A model generated the notes under the pieces. That model made no database searches, was not told the origin of the DNA, and was given only the letters and a program-made list of their open reading frames with translations. 7,892 bases of DNA from Burkholderiales bacterium (GTDB taxonomy: Bacteria > Pseudomonadota > Gammaproteobacteria > Burkholderiales > Burkholderiaceae), in assembly GCA_947371645.1 (NCBI GenBank), contig CANBQJ010000172.1, forward strand, positions 1-7,892, given 5' to 3'. The stretch's first letter is position 1. Every line of letters starts with the position of its first letter. Shown piece after piece: positions 1 to 6,239 of this stretch. The position numbers and the translations under genes are program-made.

Positions 1-2367
1 ACCCTGCCGCCCGAGCCTGCGCTGATCCTGGCTGGGGCGGGTTCGGGCAAGACGCGGGTGCTCACCACGCGCATTGCCTGGCTCTTGCAAACTGGCCAAG
101 TCACACCCGGTGGCGTGCTGGCCGTGACCTTCACCAACAAGGCCGCCAAGGAAATGCAGACGCGCCTGTCGGCCATGCTGCCGGTGAACACGCGCACCAT
201 GTGGATCGGCACCTTCCACGGCCTGTGCAACCGCTTCTTGCGCGCTCACGCCAAGCTGGCCGGGCTGCCGGCGGCCTTCCAGATCCTGGACACGTCTGAC
301 CAACTGTCTGCCGTCAAGCGGGTGATCAAGGGCCTGAAGTTCGACGAAGAGCGCTGCGTGCCCAAGCAGACCAGCTGGTTCATCGCGCACGCCAAGGAGG
401 AAGGCCAGCGCCCCAAGGACATCCAGCCGCGTGATGAAGTGGGCCGCATGCAACTGGCCGTCTACCAGGCCTATGAAGACCAGTGCACCCGCGAAGGCGT
501 GGTCGATTTCGCCGAGCTGATGCTGCGCACGTATGAGCTGATGCGCGACCACCCCGAGGTGCGCGAGCACTACCAGCGCCGCTTCAAGCACATCCTGGTG
601 GATGAGTTTCAAGACACCAACCGCCTGCAGTACCTGTGGCTGAAGATGTTCGCAGGCACCCCGGGTGTCACCGGCAACAGCGTGTTTGCGGTGGGCGACG
701 ACGACCAGAGCATCTACGCCTTCCGGGGCGCGCAGGTGGGCAACATGGCCGATTTCGAGCGCGAGTTCCGCGTGCCGCAGGTCATCAAGCTGGAGCAGAA
801 CTACCGCAGCTTTGGCCACATCCTGGATGCGGCCAACACGCTCATCTCGCAGAACACCCGCCGCCTGGGCAAGAACCTGCGCACCGACGCCGGTCTGGGC
901 GAACCCATCCGTGTGAATGAAGCCACCAGCGACTTCGCCGAGGCCCAGTGGGTGGTGGAAGAGTCGCAGCAGTTCAGGCGCCAGGGCCAGCCCCTGCACG
1001 AGGTGGCGGTGCTCTACCGCAGCAATGCGCAGTCGCGGGTGATCGAATCGGCACTGTTCAATGCCGGCCTGCCTTACAAGGTCTATGGCGGCCTGCGGTT
1101 TTTCGAGCGCGCCGAAGTGAAGCACGCGCTGGCCTACCTGCGCCTGATCGAGAACCCCAACGACGACACCAGCTTCCTGCGGGTGGTGAACTTCCCCGCG
1201 CGGGGCATTGGCGCGCGCAGCGTGGAGTTGCTGCAGGACGCGGCCCGCTCATCGGGGCGCAGCCTGGGCCAGAGCGTGACGGCGGTGCCAGGCAAGTCCG
1301 GCGCCAACCTGCAGGGCTTTGTTGCCCTGGTGGACGCCATGCGCGAAGCCACGCGCGGCCTGACCTTGCGCGAGATCATCGACCATGTGCTGGACACCTC
1401 GGGCCTGCGCGAGTTCTACAAGACCGAGAAGGAAGGCCAGGACCGGCTGGAGAACCTGGCGGAACTGGTGAACGCCGCCGAAGCCTTCGTGACGCAGGAA
1501 GGCTTTGGCAAGGACGCCGTGGCCCTGCCGGTGGACGAGCCCGTGGGCACGATGGCGGCTGGCCTGCCCGCCGCCGTGGCCACCGTGGACACCCTGCCCG
1601 ACGCAGAGACCGGCGAGATCATCTCGCCCCTGCTGGCCTTCCTGACGCACGCTTCGCTGGAAGCCGGCGACAACCAGGCCCAGGCCGGCCAGGACGCGGT
1701 GCAGCTGATGACCATCCACGCCGCCAAGGGGCTGGAGTTCAACAACGTCTTCCTCACCGGCCTGGAAGAAGGCCTGTTCCCGCACGAAAACGCCTTGAGC
1801 GACGCCGACGGCCTGGAAGAAGAACGCCGCCTGATGTACGTGGCCATCACCCGCGCGCGCCAGCGCCTGCACATGAGCTTTTGCCAGACGCGCATGCTGC
1901 ATGGCCAGACCCGGTACCACATCAAAAGCCGCTTCCTGGACGAGTTGCCCGCGGCCGCGCTGAAGTGGCTCACGCCGCGCAACCAGGGTTTTGGTTCGGG
2001 CTTTGCCAAGCCCTATGCCGACGCCTGGGCCAGCGGCAAAGGCATGGGCTCCATGGTGGGGGCGGGCGCGCAGCCGCGGCGTGCGCCGGCCTGGCAGGGA
2101 GGGGCCTTTGGGCAAGGCGGGGCCGGTGGTCGTTCGCGCGAAGACGACTTCAAGGACCTCACCGCGCCTATTCCCAAGGCCATGGCCCAGGCCAAGACCG
2201 AAGGCGGCTTGCGCGTGGGGCAGGGCGTGTTCCACAACAAGTTCGGCGAAGGCGTGGTCCTGACGCTGGAAGGACAGGGCAATGACGCCCGCGTGCAGGT
2301 CAACTTCGGGCGGCACGGGAGCAAGTGGCTGCTGCTGAGCGTGGCCAAACTCACGCCCATCGAGTGA
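1..2367 (+). CDS. uvrD: UvrD/PcrA-family DNA helicase (3' part, start outside window)
   Basis: Superfamily 1A 3'-5' DNA helicase, which unwinds DNA during nucleotide excision and mismatch repair in the cytoplasm. The frame is open from base 1; 788 residues are visible. Counting from the first codon: Walker A AGAGSGKT at 11-18, motif Ia with VTFTNKAA, motif Ib GTFHGLC, Walker B/DEFQ at 201-204, motif III GDDDQSIYAFRGA around 232-244, motif IV EQNYRS at 265-270, motif V TIHAAKGLEF from 571, and motif VI MYVAITRAR at 612-620. A Gly-rich linker then leads to a C-terminal Tudor-like domain (GVFHNKFGEGVV...VNFGRHGSKWLL). Compared with recalled E. coli UvrD, whose Walker A lysine is near residue 35, only about 20 N-terminal residues including the Q motif are missing. 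A longer, Ala/Pro-rich stretch sits between domain 2B and motif V. All catalytic motifs are intact. PcrA or Rep are alternative names; the Tudor-like tail favours UvrD/PcrA. Confidence 0.95.
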   Translation, partial: TLPPEPALILAGAGSGKTRVLTTRIAWLLQTGQVTPGGVLAVTFTNKAAKEMQTRLSAMLPVNTRTMWIGTFHGLCNRFLRAHAKLAGLPAAFQILDTSDQLSAVKRVIKGLKFDEERCVPKQTSWFIAHAKEEGQRPKDIQPRDEVGRMQLAVYQAYEDQCTREGVVDFAELMLRTYELMRDHPEVREHYQRRFKHILVDEFQDTNRLQYLWLKMFAGTPGVTGNSVFAVGDDDQSIYAFRGAQVGNMADFEREFRVPQVIKLEQNYRSFGHILDAANTLISQNTRRLGKNLRTDAGLGEPIRVNEATSDFAEAQWVVEESQQFRRQGQPLHEVAVLYRSNAQSRVIESALFNAGLPYKVYGGLRFFERAEVKHALAYLRLIENPNDDTSFLRVVNFPARGIGARSVELLQDAARSSGRSLGQSVTAVPGKSGANLQGFVALVDAMREATRGLTLREIIDHVLDTSGLREFYKTEKEGQDRLENLAELVNAAEAFVTQEGFGKDAVALPVDEPVGTMAAGLPAAVATVDTLPDAETGEIISPLLAFLTHASLEAGDNQAQAGQDAVQLMTIHAAKGLEFNNVFLTGLEEGLFPHENALSDADGLEEERRLMYVAITRARQRLHMSFCQTRMLHGQTRYHIKSRFLDELPAAALKWLTPRNQGFGSGFAKPYADAWASGKGMGSMVGAGAQPRRAPAWQGGAFGQGGAGGRSREDDFKDLTAPIPKAMAQAKTEGGLRVGQGVFHNKFGEGVVLTLEGQGNDARVQVNFGRHGSKWLLLSVAKLTPIE

Positions 2368-2381
2368 TTCATCACGTCAAG

Positions 2382-2421
2382 CCTGGCGCGGGCAGGCCAC
2401 AGACGCGGCCCAGGTCGTTTT
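2382..2421 (+). terminator. possible intrinsic terminator after uvrD
   Basis: Fifteen bases after the uvrD stop, CCTGG-CGCG (2382-2390) can pair with CGCG-GC-CCAGG (2404-2414), with a two-base bulge and a loop of about 13 bases. TCG and a four-base T run (2418-2421) follow. The stem is GC-rich but the T tract is short, so this is a weak candidate. It fits the position expected between uvrD and the next gene. Confidence 0.35.
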
Positions 2422-2498
2422 CGCATGGCGGGGCTCGTGGCATAGTCCGGCGCAGACACCCGCACTCTTTGTTTGCCCCTCACCTGAAAGGGATCAGC

Positions 2499-3254
2499 AT
2501 GAACGCTCGCCACACCGCTCCTTCGACTTTTGCCCGCGCCGCCGTGGCCCTGGCGGCCTTGTCCGCTGGCCTGCTGGCCTGCGTGCCGGCCCATGCCTAC
2601 AAGTTCGATGCCTTGTCTCAGCTCAACCAGAGCGAGTTCAAGCTGGTGGCGCAGGACCTCAGCGCCACCTTTGCCGACAAGCCCCAGTCGCCCGCCGCTG
2701 GCTTGGGCCTGATCGGCTTTGACGTGAGCGCCACAGCGAGTGCCACCAGCATCGAGAGCGCCGACGTGCTCAAAAAGGCCGCTGGTGGCCACAGCGTGCC
2801 CAAGTCCTTGCCCACCGCCGGTGTGCGCGTCGAAAAGGGCCTGCCCTTTGACGTCGACCTCGGCGTGTCCTATGTGGCCTTGCCTGGCACCTCGGCCTCG
2901 GCCATGAGCGGCGACGTGAAGTGGGCGTTCTGGGGCGGTGGCCTGGTGCTGCCGGCCGTGGCCACGCGCGTGTTTTACACGCAGGTCAATGGCCTGGGCG
3001 ACATGGGCCTGCGCAGCCGGGGCATCGAGCTGTCGATCTCCAAGGGCCTGGCCATGGTGACGCCTTATGCCGGCGTGGGCATCGTGGCCAGCAACGCCTC
3101 GGCCAAGAACAGCGCCCTCAAAAGCGAGTCCTACAGCCAGAGCCGCGTGTTTGCGGGCGTGAACGCCAACCTGCTGCTGATCAACCTGGGCCTGGAAGCC
3201 GACAAGACGGGCAAGGACAGCAGCGTCAACCTGAAGCTGGGCATCCGCTTCTGA
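2499..3254 (+). CDS. exported protein of unknown function, putative outer-membrane beta-barrel
   Basis: 251 residues; I do not recognise the family. ATG 2499 is chosen because AGGGA (2489-2493) precedes it by five bases and a clear signal peptide follows directly; the frame extends upstream into uvrD, but without a signal sequence. The N-terminus has Arg/His, a hydrophobic Ala/Leu core (residues 14-27) and an AHA site, giving predicted cleavage after Ala33. LLAC at 25-28 resembles a lipobox, so a lipoprotein is possible. The mature part is rich in Gly, Ser and Ala and alternates polar and hydrophobic residues in short stretches (for example GVRVEKGLPFDVDLGVSYVA, TPYAGVGIVAS, LLLINLGLEADK). 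It ends in VNLKLGIRF with a terminal Phe, as outer-membrane barrels often do. I infer a periplasm-facing or outer-membrane barrel of roughly eight strands; the ligand is unknown. It seems to be a single-gene unit. Confidence 0.8.
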   Translation: MNARHTAPSTFARAAVALAALSAGLLACVPAHAYKFDALSQLNQSEFKLVAQDLSATFADKPQSPAAGLGLIGFDVSATASATSIESADVLKKAAGGHSVPKSLPTAGVRVEKGLPFDVDLGVSYVALPGTSASAMSGDVKWAFWGGGLVLPAVATRVFYTQVNGLGDMGLRSRGIELSISKGLAMVTPYAGVGIVASNASAKNSALKSESYSQSRVFAGVNANLLLINLGLEADKTGKDSSVNLKLGIRF

Positions 3255-3277
3255 TTCAGACCAGCCCGTTGCGGATG
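3242..3277. other. nested inverted repeat across two converging stop codons
   Basis: CATCCGC (3242-3248) and GCGGATG (3271-3277) are perfect inverted repeats. Between them TCTGA-T-TCAGA (3250-3260) is an 11-base palindrome that contains both stop codons (TGA 3252-3254 on plus, TCA 3256-3258 for minus). With one base between the genes, this is the only place a shared bidirectional terminator could sit without lying wholly inside a coding region. No T tract flanks it, and short repeats like these can arise by chance. Confidence 0.25.
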
Positions 3278-3885
3278 GCGTAGACCGTGAGCTCGGAGTT
3301 GTTGGTCAAGCCCAGCTTTTCCAGCACCCGGGCGCGGTAGACGCTCACCGTCTTGGGGCTGAGCAGCAACTGCTCGGCGATGTCCGAGAGCCGCTTGCCC
3401 GAGGCGATCATCACCAGGGTCTGCAGCTCGCGGTCGGACAGCTTTTGGTGCGCCTCTTCAGGCGCGGGCGTGGTGAGGTTGTCCACCAGCATCTGGGCCA
3501 TCTCGGGCGTGACGTATTTCTTGCCCTGGGACACCGTGCGCACCGCGGCCACGATCTGCGCGGCGTCGCTGCCCTTGTTCAGGTAGCCTGAGGCGCCGGC
3601 CTTGAGTGCGCGCATGGCGTACTGGTCTTCCGGGTACATCGAAACCACGAGCACCTTGATGGGGTTGCCCTCTTCCTTGAGCACGTGCAGCACGTCCAGG
3701 CCGCTGCGGCCGGGCAGGTTGATGTCCAGCACCAGCACGTCGCAGCGCTTGTCGCGCATCAGGGTGCGCAGCTCGCCGTAGTCCGACGCCTCGCCCACCA
3801 CCTCGATGTCCGCCGCATCGGCCAGGGTGTCGCGGATGCCGCGTCGGATGAGGGCGTGATCGTCGCAGAGGATGACTTGGATCAT
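3256..3885 (-). CDS. NarL/LuxR-type two-component response regulator
   Basis: 209-residue cytoplasmic transcription regulator of normal length for the family. The N-terminal receiver (about 1-120) has the acidic pair D8/D9, phospho-acceptor D54 in LDINLPGRSG, switch S82 and conserved K104. A short Pro/Glu linker (about 138-147) leads to a LuxR/GerE helix-turn-helix (about 149-209: LSDRELQTLVMIASGKRLSDIA, then SPKTVSVYRARVLEKLGL). The receiver should be phosphorylated by the kinase encoded just upstream; phosphorylation normally promotes dimerisation and DNA binding. Its ATG lies within the kinase stop (ATGA, 3885-3882), and only a weak GGGG precedes it, so translation is probably coupled. Its target genes are unknown: candidates are its own operon and the divergent chemotaxis genes. 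It differs from cheY in this window by having a DNA-binding output domain. Confidence 0.93.
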   Translation of the reverse strand: MIQVILCDDHALIRRGIRDTLADAADIEVVGEASDYGELRTLMRDKRCDVLVLDINLPGRSGLDVLHVLKEEGNPIKVLVVSMYPEDQYAMRALKAGASGYLNKGSDAAQIVAAVRTVSQGKKYVTPEMAQMLVDNLTTPAPEEAHQKLSDRELQTLVMIASGKRLSDIAEQLLLSPKTVSVYRARVLEKLGLTNNSELTVYAIRNGLV

Positions 3886-5102
3886 AGGTTGCCCCAGGCG
3901 GTGGGGTCGTCAGGGTCGACCTCTGGTCCGGCATCCAGTCCGGGCAGCAGGCGGTCAATGAAACCGTTTTCCGGGCCAGACAGCGGCACGGACAGGATGA
4001 GGCTGGTGCCGGTGCCTGGCGTGGAGCTGATGTCCACCCAGCCGCCCACCGTTTCGGCGCGTTCATGCAGACCACGCAAACCAAACGACCTCGCTTTGGC
4101 CAAGTCTTCGGCATGCAGGCCACGGCCATTGTCGGTGACTTCAATGGACAGCACACCACCAGCCTGAGAGACGTCGACGCTCACACGTGAAGCGTGTGCA
4201 TGTTTGGACACGTTGGTGAGTGCTTCCTGCGCAAAGCGGTAGGCCACGAGGGGCACACCCGCAGCCAGCAGCAGGCTGTCGTGGCTGGTGCGGAATTCGA
4301 CGGGCAGACCGGTGCGTTTGGCAAAGCGGTCGGTCATCCACTGCAGTGCGGCCACCAGGCCCTGCTCCAGGATGGCGGGCCGCAGGTTGTGCATGATGCG
4401 CTGGCTGGCTTCGTGGGCATGGGCCACGGATTCCAGCGCCTGGCTCACCCGCTCGGCGATGTCGGGCGATGCGGCGTGCCGCGCGATCCAGGCCAGGTCG
4501 AACTTCACGGCCGTGAGCGCGCCGCCCACGTCGTCGTGGATCTCGCGGGCGATGGCAGCGCGTTCCTGCTCAATGCTGGTCTGCAGATGCTGCGCCAGTT
4601 CACGCAGTTGCTGGCGCGAGCGGCTCAGGGCCAGGTCGGCGCGCTGCTTGGCGATGCGTGTGCGGTTGGCCTCGATGGCCAGCAAGGCAGCAGGCGCCAG
4701 GCGGGCCAGGTTGCTCTTGAGCAGGTAGTCGTTGGCGCCGTTGCGCATGGCCTGAACGGCGATGTCCTCGCCGATTTCACCGGAGACCAGGATGAAGGGC
4801 ACCAGCTTGCCCATGGCGCGCACCTTGTCCAGCGCGGCGAGGCCGGAATAGCCCGGCAGGTTGTAGTCGGACAGGATCAGGTCCCATTCGCGTTCCAGCG
4901 CGGTGCTCAGTTCGGCTTCGTTCTCCACCCGCTGCAATTCGGCATGGATGCCGCCTCGGCGCAGGTGCACGGCGACCAGGGCGTGGTCTTCGTCGTTGTC
5001 TTCCAGGTGGAGCACCCGCAGGCGCACCGCGGGCAACCCCGTGCCATTGGCGGAAGACCCATGGGCCGGTGCTGGCGGCAGGTCAGGCGAGGAATCGGAC
5101 AC
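3882..5102 (-). CDS. soluble receiver-HisKA_3-HATPase sensor histidine kinase
   Basis: 406 residues from the chosen GTG at 5102. A Pro/Ser-rich leader (1-27) is followed by a receiver domain (about 28-145: acidic pair E34/D35, phospho-acceptor D79 in LSDYNLPGYSG, lysine K129 in DYLLKSN). A helical, probably coiled-coil linker (about 145-180) precedes the HisKA_3 dimerisation/phospho-acceptor domain with H189 in AREIHDDVGG. The NarX/DegS-type HATPase has an N box with N297 (EALTNVSKHA), DNGRG at 324-328, SFGLRGLHER at 339-348 and GTGTS at 363-367. No transmembrane segment or PAS domain is visible, so the input is presumably phosphorylation of, or binding to, the N-terminal receiver. An acidic tail of about 33 residues follows the ATPase. 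It overlaps the downstream regulator gene by four bases, implying a cognate pair. A GTG at 5156 would add 18 residues but has no Shine-Dalgarno. Confidence 0.9.
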   Translation of the reverse strand: MSDSSPDLPPAPAHGSSANGTGLPAVRLRVLHLEDNDEDHALVAVHLRRGGIHAELQRVENEAELSTALEREWDLILSDYNLPGYSGLAALDKVRAMGKLVPFILVSGEIGEDIAVQAMRNGANDYLLKSNLARLAPAALLAIEANRTRIAKQRADLALSRSRQQLRELAQHLQTSIEQERAAIAREIHDDVGGALTAVKFDLAWIARHAASPDIAERVSQALESVAHAHEASQRIMHNLRPAILEQGLVAALQWMTDRFAKRTGLPVEFRTSHDSLLLAAGVPLVAYRFAQEALTNVSKHAHASRVSVDVSQAGGVLSIEVTDNGRGLHAEDLAKARSFGLRGLHERAETVGGWVDISSTPGTGTSLILSVPLSGPENGFIDRLLPGLDAGPEVDPDDPTAWGNL

Positions 5103-5108
5103 AGGCAG

Positions 5109-5113
5109 CCTTC
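5109..5113 (-). promoter_or_regulatory. Shine-Dalgarno deciding the kinase start
   Basis: On the minus strand GAAGG (5113-5109) lies six bases before GTG 5102. The alternative in-frame GTG at 5156-5154 is preceded by a stretch with no purine-rich site. The 18 residues between the two are Arg/Asn-rich and do not belong to the receiver fold. Confidence 0.6.
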
Positions 5114-5180
5114 GGAACGCGCGATTAGCGCCAAGTTTTCCCGCGTGATTGCCCACTCGGGACGGCCAGGAAACTGAAAA

Positions 5181-5189
5181 ATTCTAACA
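5181..5189 (-). promoter_or_regulatory. possible extended -10 promoter for the kinase/regulator operon
   Basis: Minus-strand TGT-TAGAAT matches the extended -10 pattern TGn-TATAAT with one mismatch in the hexamer. The surrounding sequence (TTTTTC just downstream) is the most AT-rich patch of the intergenic region. No recognisable -35 lies 16-18 bases upstream. A transcript from here would have a leader of roughly 70 bases before GTG 5102. Confidence 0.4.
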
Positions 5190-5226
5190 ACCGGAGAAGG
5201 TGTGGCGCGATCCGCAGTTGCGACCC

Positions 5227-5253
5227 TCAGGAACCGTGGAAATCAGCCGACAA
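5227..5253 (+). promoter_or_regulatory. weak candidate sigma-28 (FliA) promoter before the CheZ-like gene
   Basis: GCCGACAA (5246-5253) matches seven of eight bases of the enteric FliA -10 consensus GCCGATAA. Eleven bases upstream, TCAGGAAC (5227-5234) matches only three of eight bases of TAAAGTTT. Position and direction are right for the chemotaxis cluster, with a leader of about 57 bases to ATG 5318, but the poor -35 keeps this tentative. Confidence 0.35.
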
Positions 5254-5317
5254 CACGCTGTGACCGTGCCACGCCGCACGACACCATTTACCCACAAAGC
5301 GATTGAGTGGAGCCACG

Positions 5318-5770
5318 ATGAGCCCTGAAGACTGCGTCCCAGTATCCATCGCGCCGGAGATGTCTCTCCTGCGTGCGGCGGAACTGCAAGACCACCTGAT
5401 GACGGCCTCCAATGACCTGGAGCGCCTGAAGCGCCTCATCGACGACGCCTATGTCGTGCTGATGGACGGGTTTCATGGCACCGCCGGCCAGTTGGGTGAA
5501 ATGATTGACCTGGGTCACGACATCACGCCCCACCTGCAGGCCGTGAGACAAACCTTGTTCAAGACGGTGACCGCCCTGCAATTTCAGGACATGGCCACCC
5601 AACTGATCGAGCACACGAACAAGCGTCTGCGCAATTGTGCCGACCAGATTGCCCGCGATGCCTTGGGCGATGACGACCCGGATGGGGCGGCGGTGGTGGA
5701 CGAAGCCCCGATGAAGCCCAACCCCGTGACGCAGGACGAAGTGGACGCCGGTTCGGTGGAGCTTTTCTAA
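5318..5770 (+). CDS. small CheZ-like chemotaxis protein, putative CheY-P phosphatase
   Basis: 150 residues from ATG 5318, which has GGAG (5309-5312) five bases upstream; an in-frame TTG at 5303 is less likely. The protein is mostly helical with no signal peptide or membrane segment. Residues 84-104 (VTALQFQDMATQLIEHTNKRL) hold FQD-x-x-x-Q with D91 and Q95. These line up with the catalytic Asp143 and Gln147 of E. coli CheZ, as I recall it (FQDLTGQ). After an acidic, Pro-containing linker (about 117-138) the C-terminus reads TQDEVDAGSVELF, resembling the CheY-binding tail of CheZ (QDQVDDLLDSLGF). It lies directly before cheY and cheA. Enteric CheZ is about 214 residues, so the long hairpin would be shortened. 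I infer dephosphorylation of CheY-P. A related ALQFxD motif also occurs in some chemoreceptors, so a different chemotaxis accessory role remains possible. Confidence 0.65.
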   Translation: MSPEDCVPVSIAPEMSLLRAAELQDHLMTASNDLERLKRLIDDAYVVLMDGFHGTAGQLGEMIDLGHDITPHLQAVRQTLFKTVTALQFQDMATQLIEHTNKRLRNCADQIARDALGDDDPDGAAVVDEAPMKPNPVTQDEVDAGSVELF

Positions 5771-5794
5771 AGCTTGGCTCCCACCTGCCGAAAA
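5768..5794 (+). promoter_or_regulatory. sigma-28 (FliA) type promoter upstream of cheY
   Basis: TAAAGCTT (5768-5775), exactly 11 bases, then GCCGAAAA (5787-5794). Against the enteric FliA consensus TAAAGTTT-N11-GCCGATAA this is seven of eight in each half with ideal spacing. The TAA of the -35 element is the stop codon of the CheZ-like gene. Transcription would start near 5801, leaving a leader of about 50 bases before cheY. Confidence 0.7.
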
Positions 5795-5849
5795 CACGAA
5801 CGCCTGCCCCCAGCCCTGATCCAACAAACCAGTCAAACCGGAGAGCGAC

Positions 5850-6212
5850 ATGCACTCGATTCTTGCCGTCGATGATTCTGCTTCCATGCGCCAGATGGTG
5901 TCCTTCACCCTCAAGAGCGCTGGCTACAACGTGATCGAAGCAGTGGACGGTCAGGATGCCTACGAAAAGGCGGGTGGCCGCAGCTTCGATCTGGTGCTGA
6001 CCGACCAGAACATGCCCCGCATGGACGGCATCAGCCTGACCAAGAAGCTGCGCGAGAACCCCCAGTTCAAGAGCACGCCCATCCTGATCCTGACCACGGA
6101 GTCATCCGACCAGATGAAGCAGGCAGGCCGCGCGGCAGGCGCCACAGGCTGGCTGGTCAAGCCGTTCGATCCGAACAAGCTGATCGAAGTCATCCAGAAG
6201 GTGATCCGCTGA
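5850..6212 (+). CDS. cheY: chemotaxis response regulator CheY
   Basis: 120-residue stand-alone receiver without an output domain, as expected for CheY. When phosphorylated by CheA it binds the flagellar switch protein FliM and changes rotation. Key residues: acidic pocket D8/D9, phospho-acceptor D52 (LTDQNMPRMDG), switch Thr T82, and K104 in LVKPFD. The position of E. coli Tyr106 is Trp101 (GATGWLVKPF); I recall an aromatic Trp here in many CheY proteins outside the enterics. GGAG (5840-5843) precedes the ATG by six bases. It sits 79 bases after the CheZ-like gene, with a sigma-28 type promoter in that gap, and 61 bases before cheA. Such single-domain regulators can also serve type IV pili, but cheA of the flagellar type and the FliA-like promoter favour flagellar chemotaxis. 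Confidence 0.93.
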   Translation: MHSILAVDDSASMRQMVSFTLKSAGYNVIEAVDGQDAYEKAGGRSFDLVLTDQNMPRMDGISLTKKLRENPQFKSTPILILTTESSDQMKQAGRAAGATGWLVKPFDPNKLIEVIQKVIR

Positions 6213-6239
6213 AGGTCCCTGCGTTCGCAGATCAGACCT
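6213..6239 (+). other. possible stem-loop between cheY and cheA
   Basis: Directly after the cheY stop, AGGTC (6213-6217) can pair with GACCT (6235-6239), enclosing CTGCG-TT-CGCAG (6219-6230). An alternative outer pairing is TGAAGG (6210-6215) with CCTTCA (6243-6248). No T run follows, so it is not a standard terminator. It may be an mRNA processing or stability element, or chance. Confidence 0.3.

Noticed and set aside
1249..2316. Long minus-strand open frame opposite uvrD
   Set aside because: It overlaps conserved helicase motifs V and VI on the sense strand, and its own product shows no recognisable motif or ribosome site.
2418..2446. TTTTCG-N17-CATAGT as a promoter for the exported protein gene
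   Set aside because: It matches only three and four of six consensus bases, and the T run is better explained as part of a possible uvrD terminator. A promoter probably lies in this gap but I cannot place it.
2325..2498. Upstream extension of the exported protein gene into the uvrD end
   Set aside because: It would bury the signal peptide behind 58 basic residues, while ATG 2499 has a good Shine-Dalgarno and an immediate signal sequence.
4194..5177. Long plus-strand open frame opposite the kinase gene
   Set aside because: The opposite strand encodes intact receiver, HisKA_3 and HATPase motifs; the plus-strand product is a Gly/Val/His-rich shadow.
5203..5221. Sigma-54-like TGGCGCG...TTGC before the CheZ-like gene
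   Set aside because: The GG and GC elements are 14 bases apart, not the required 10, so sigma-54 could not use it.
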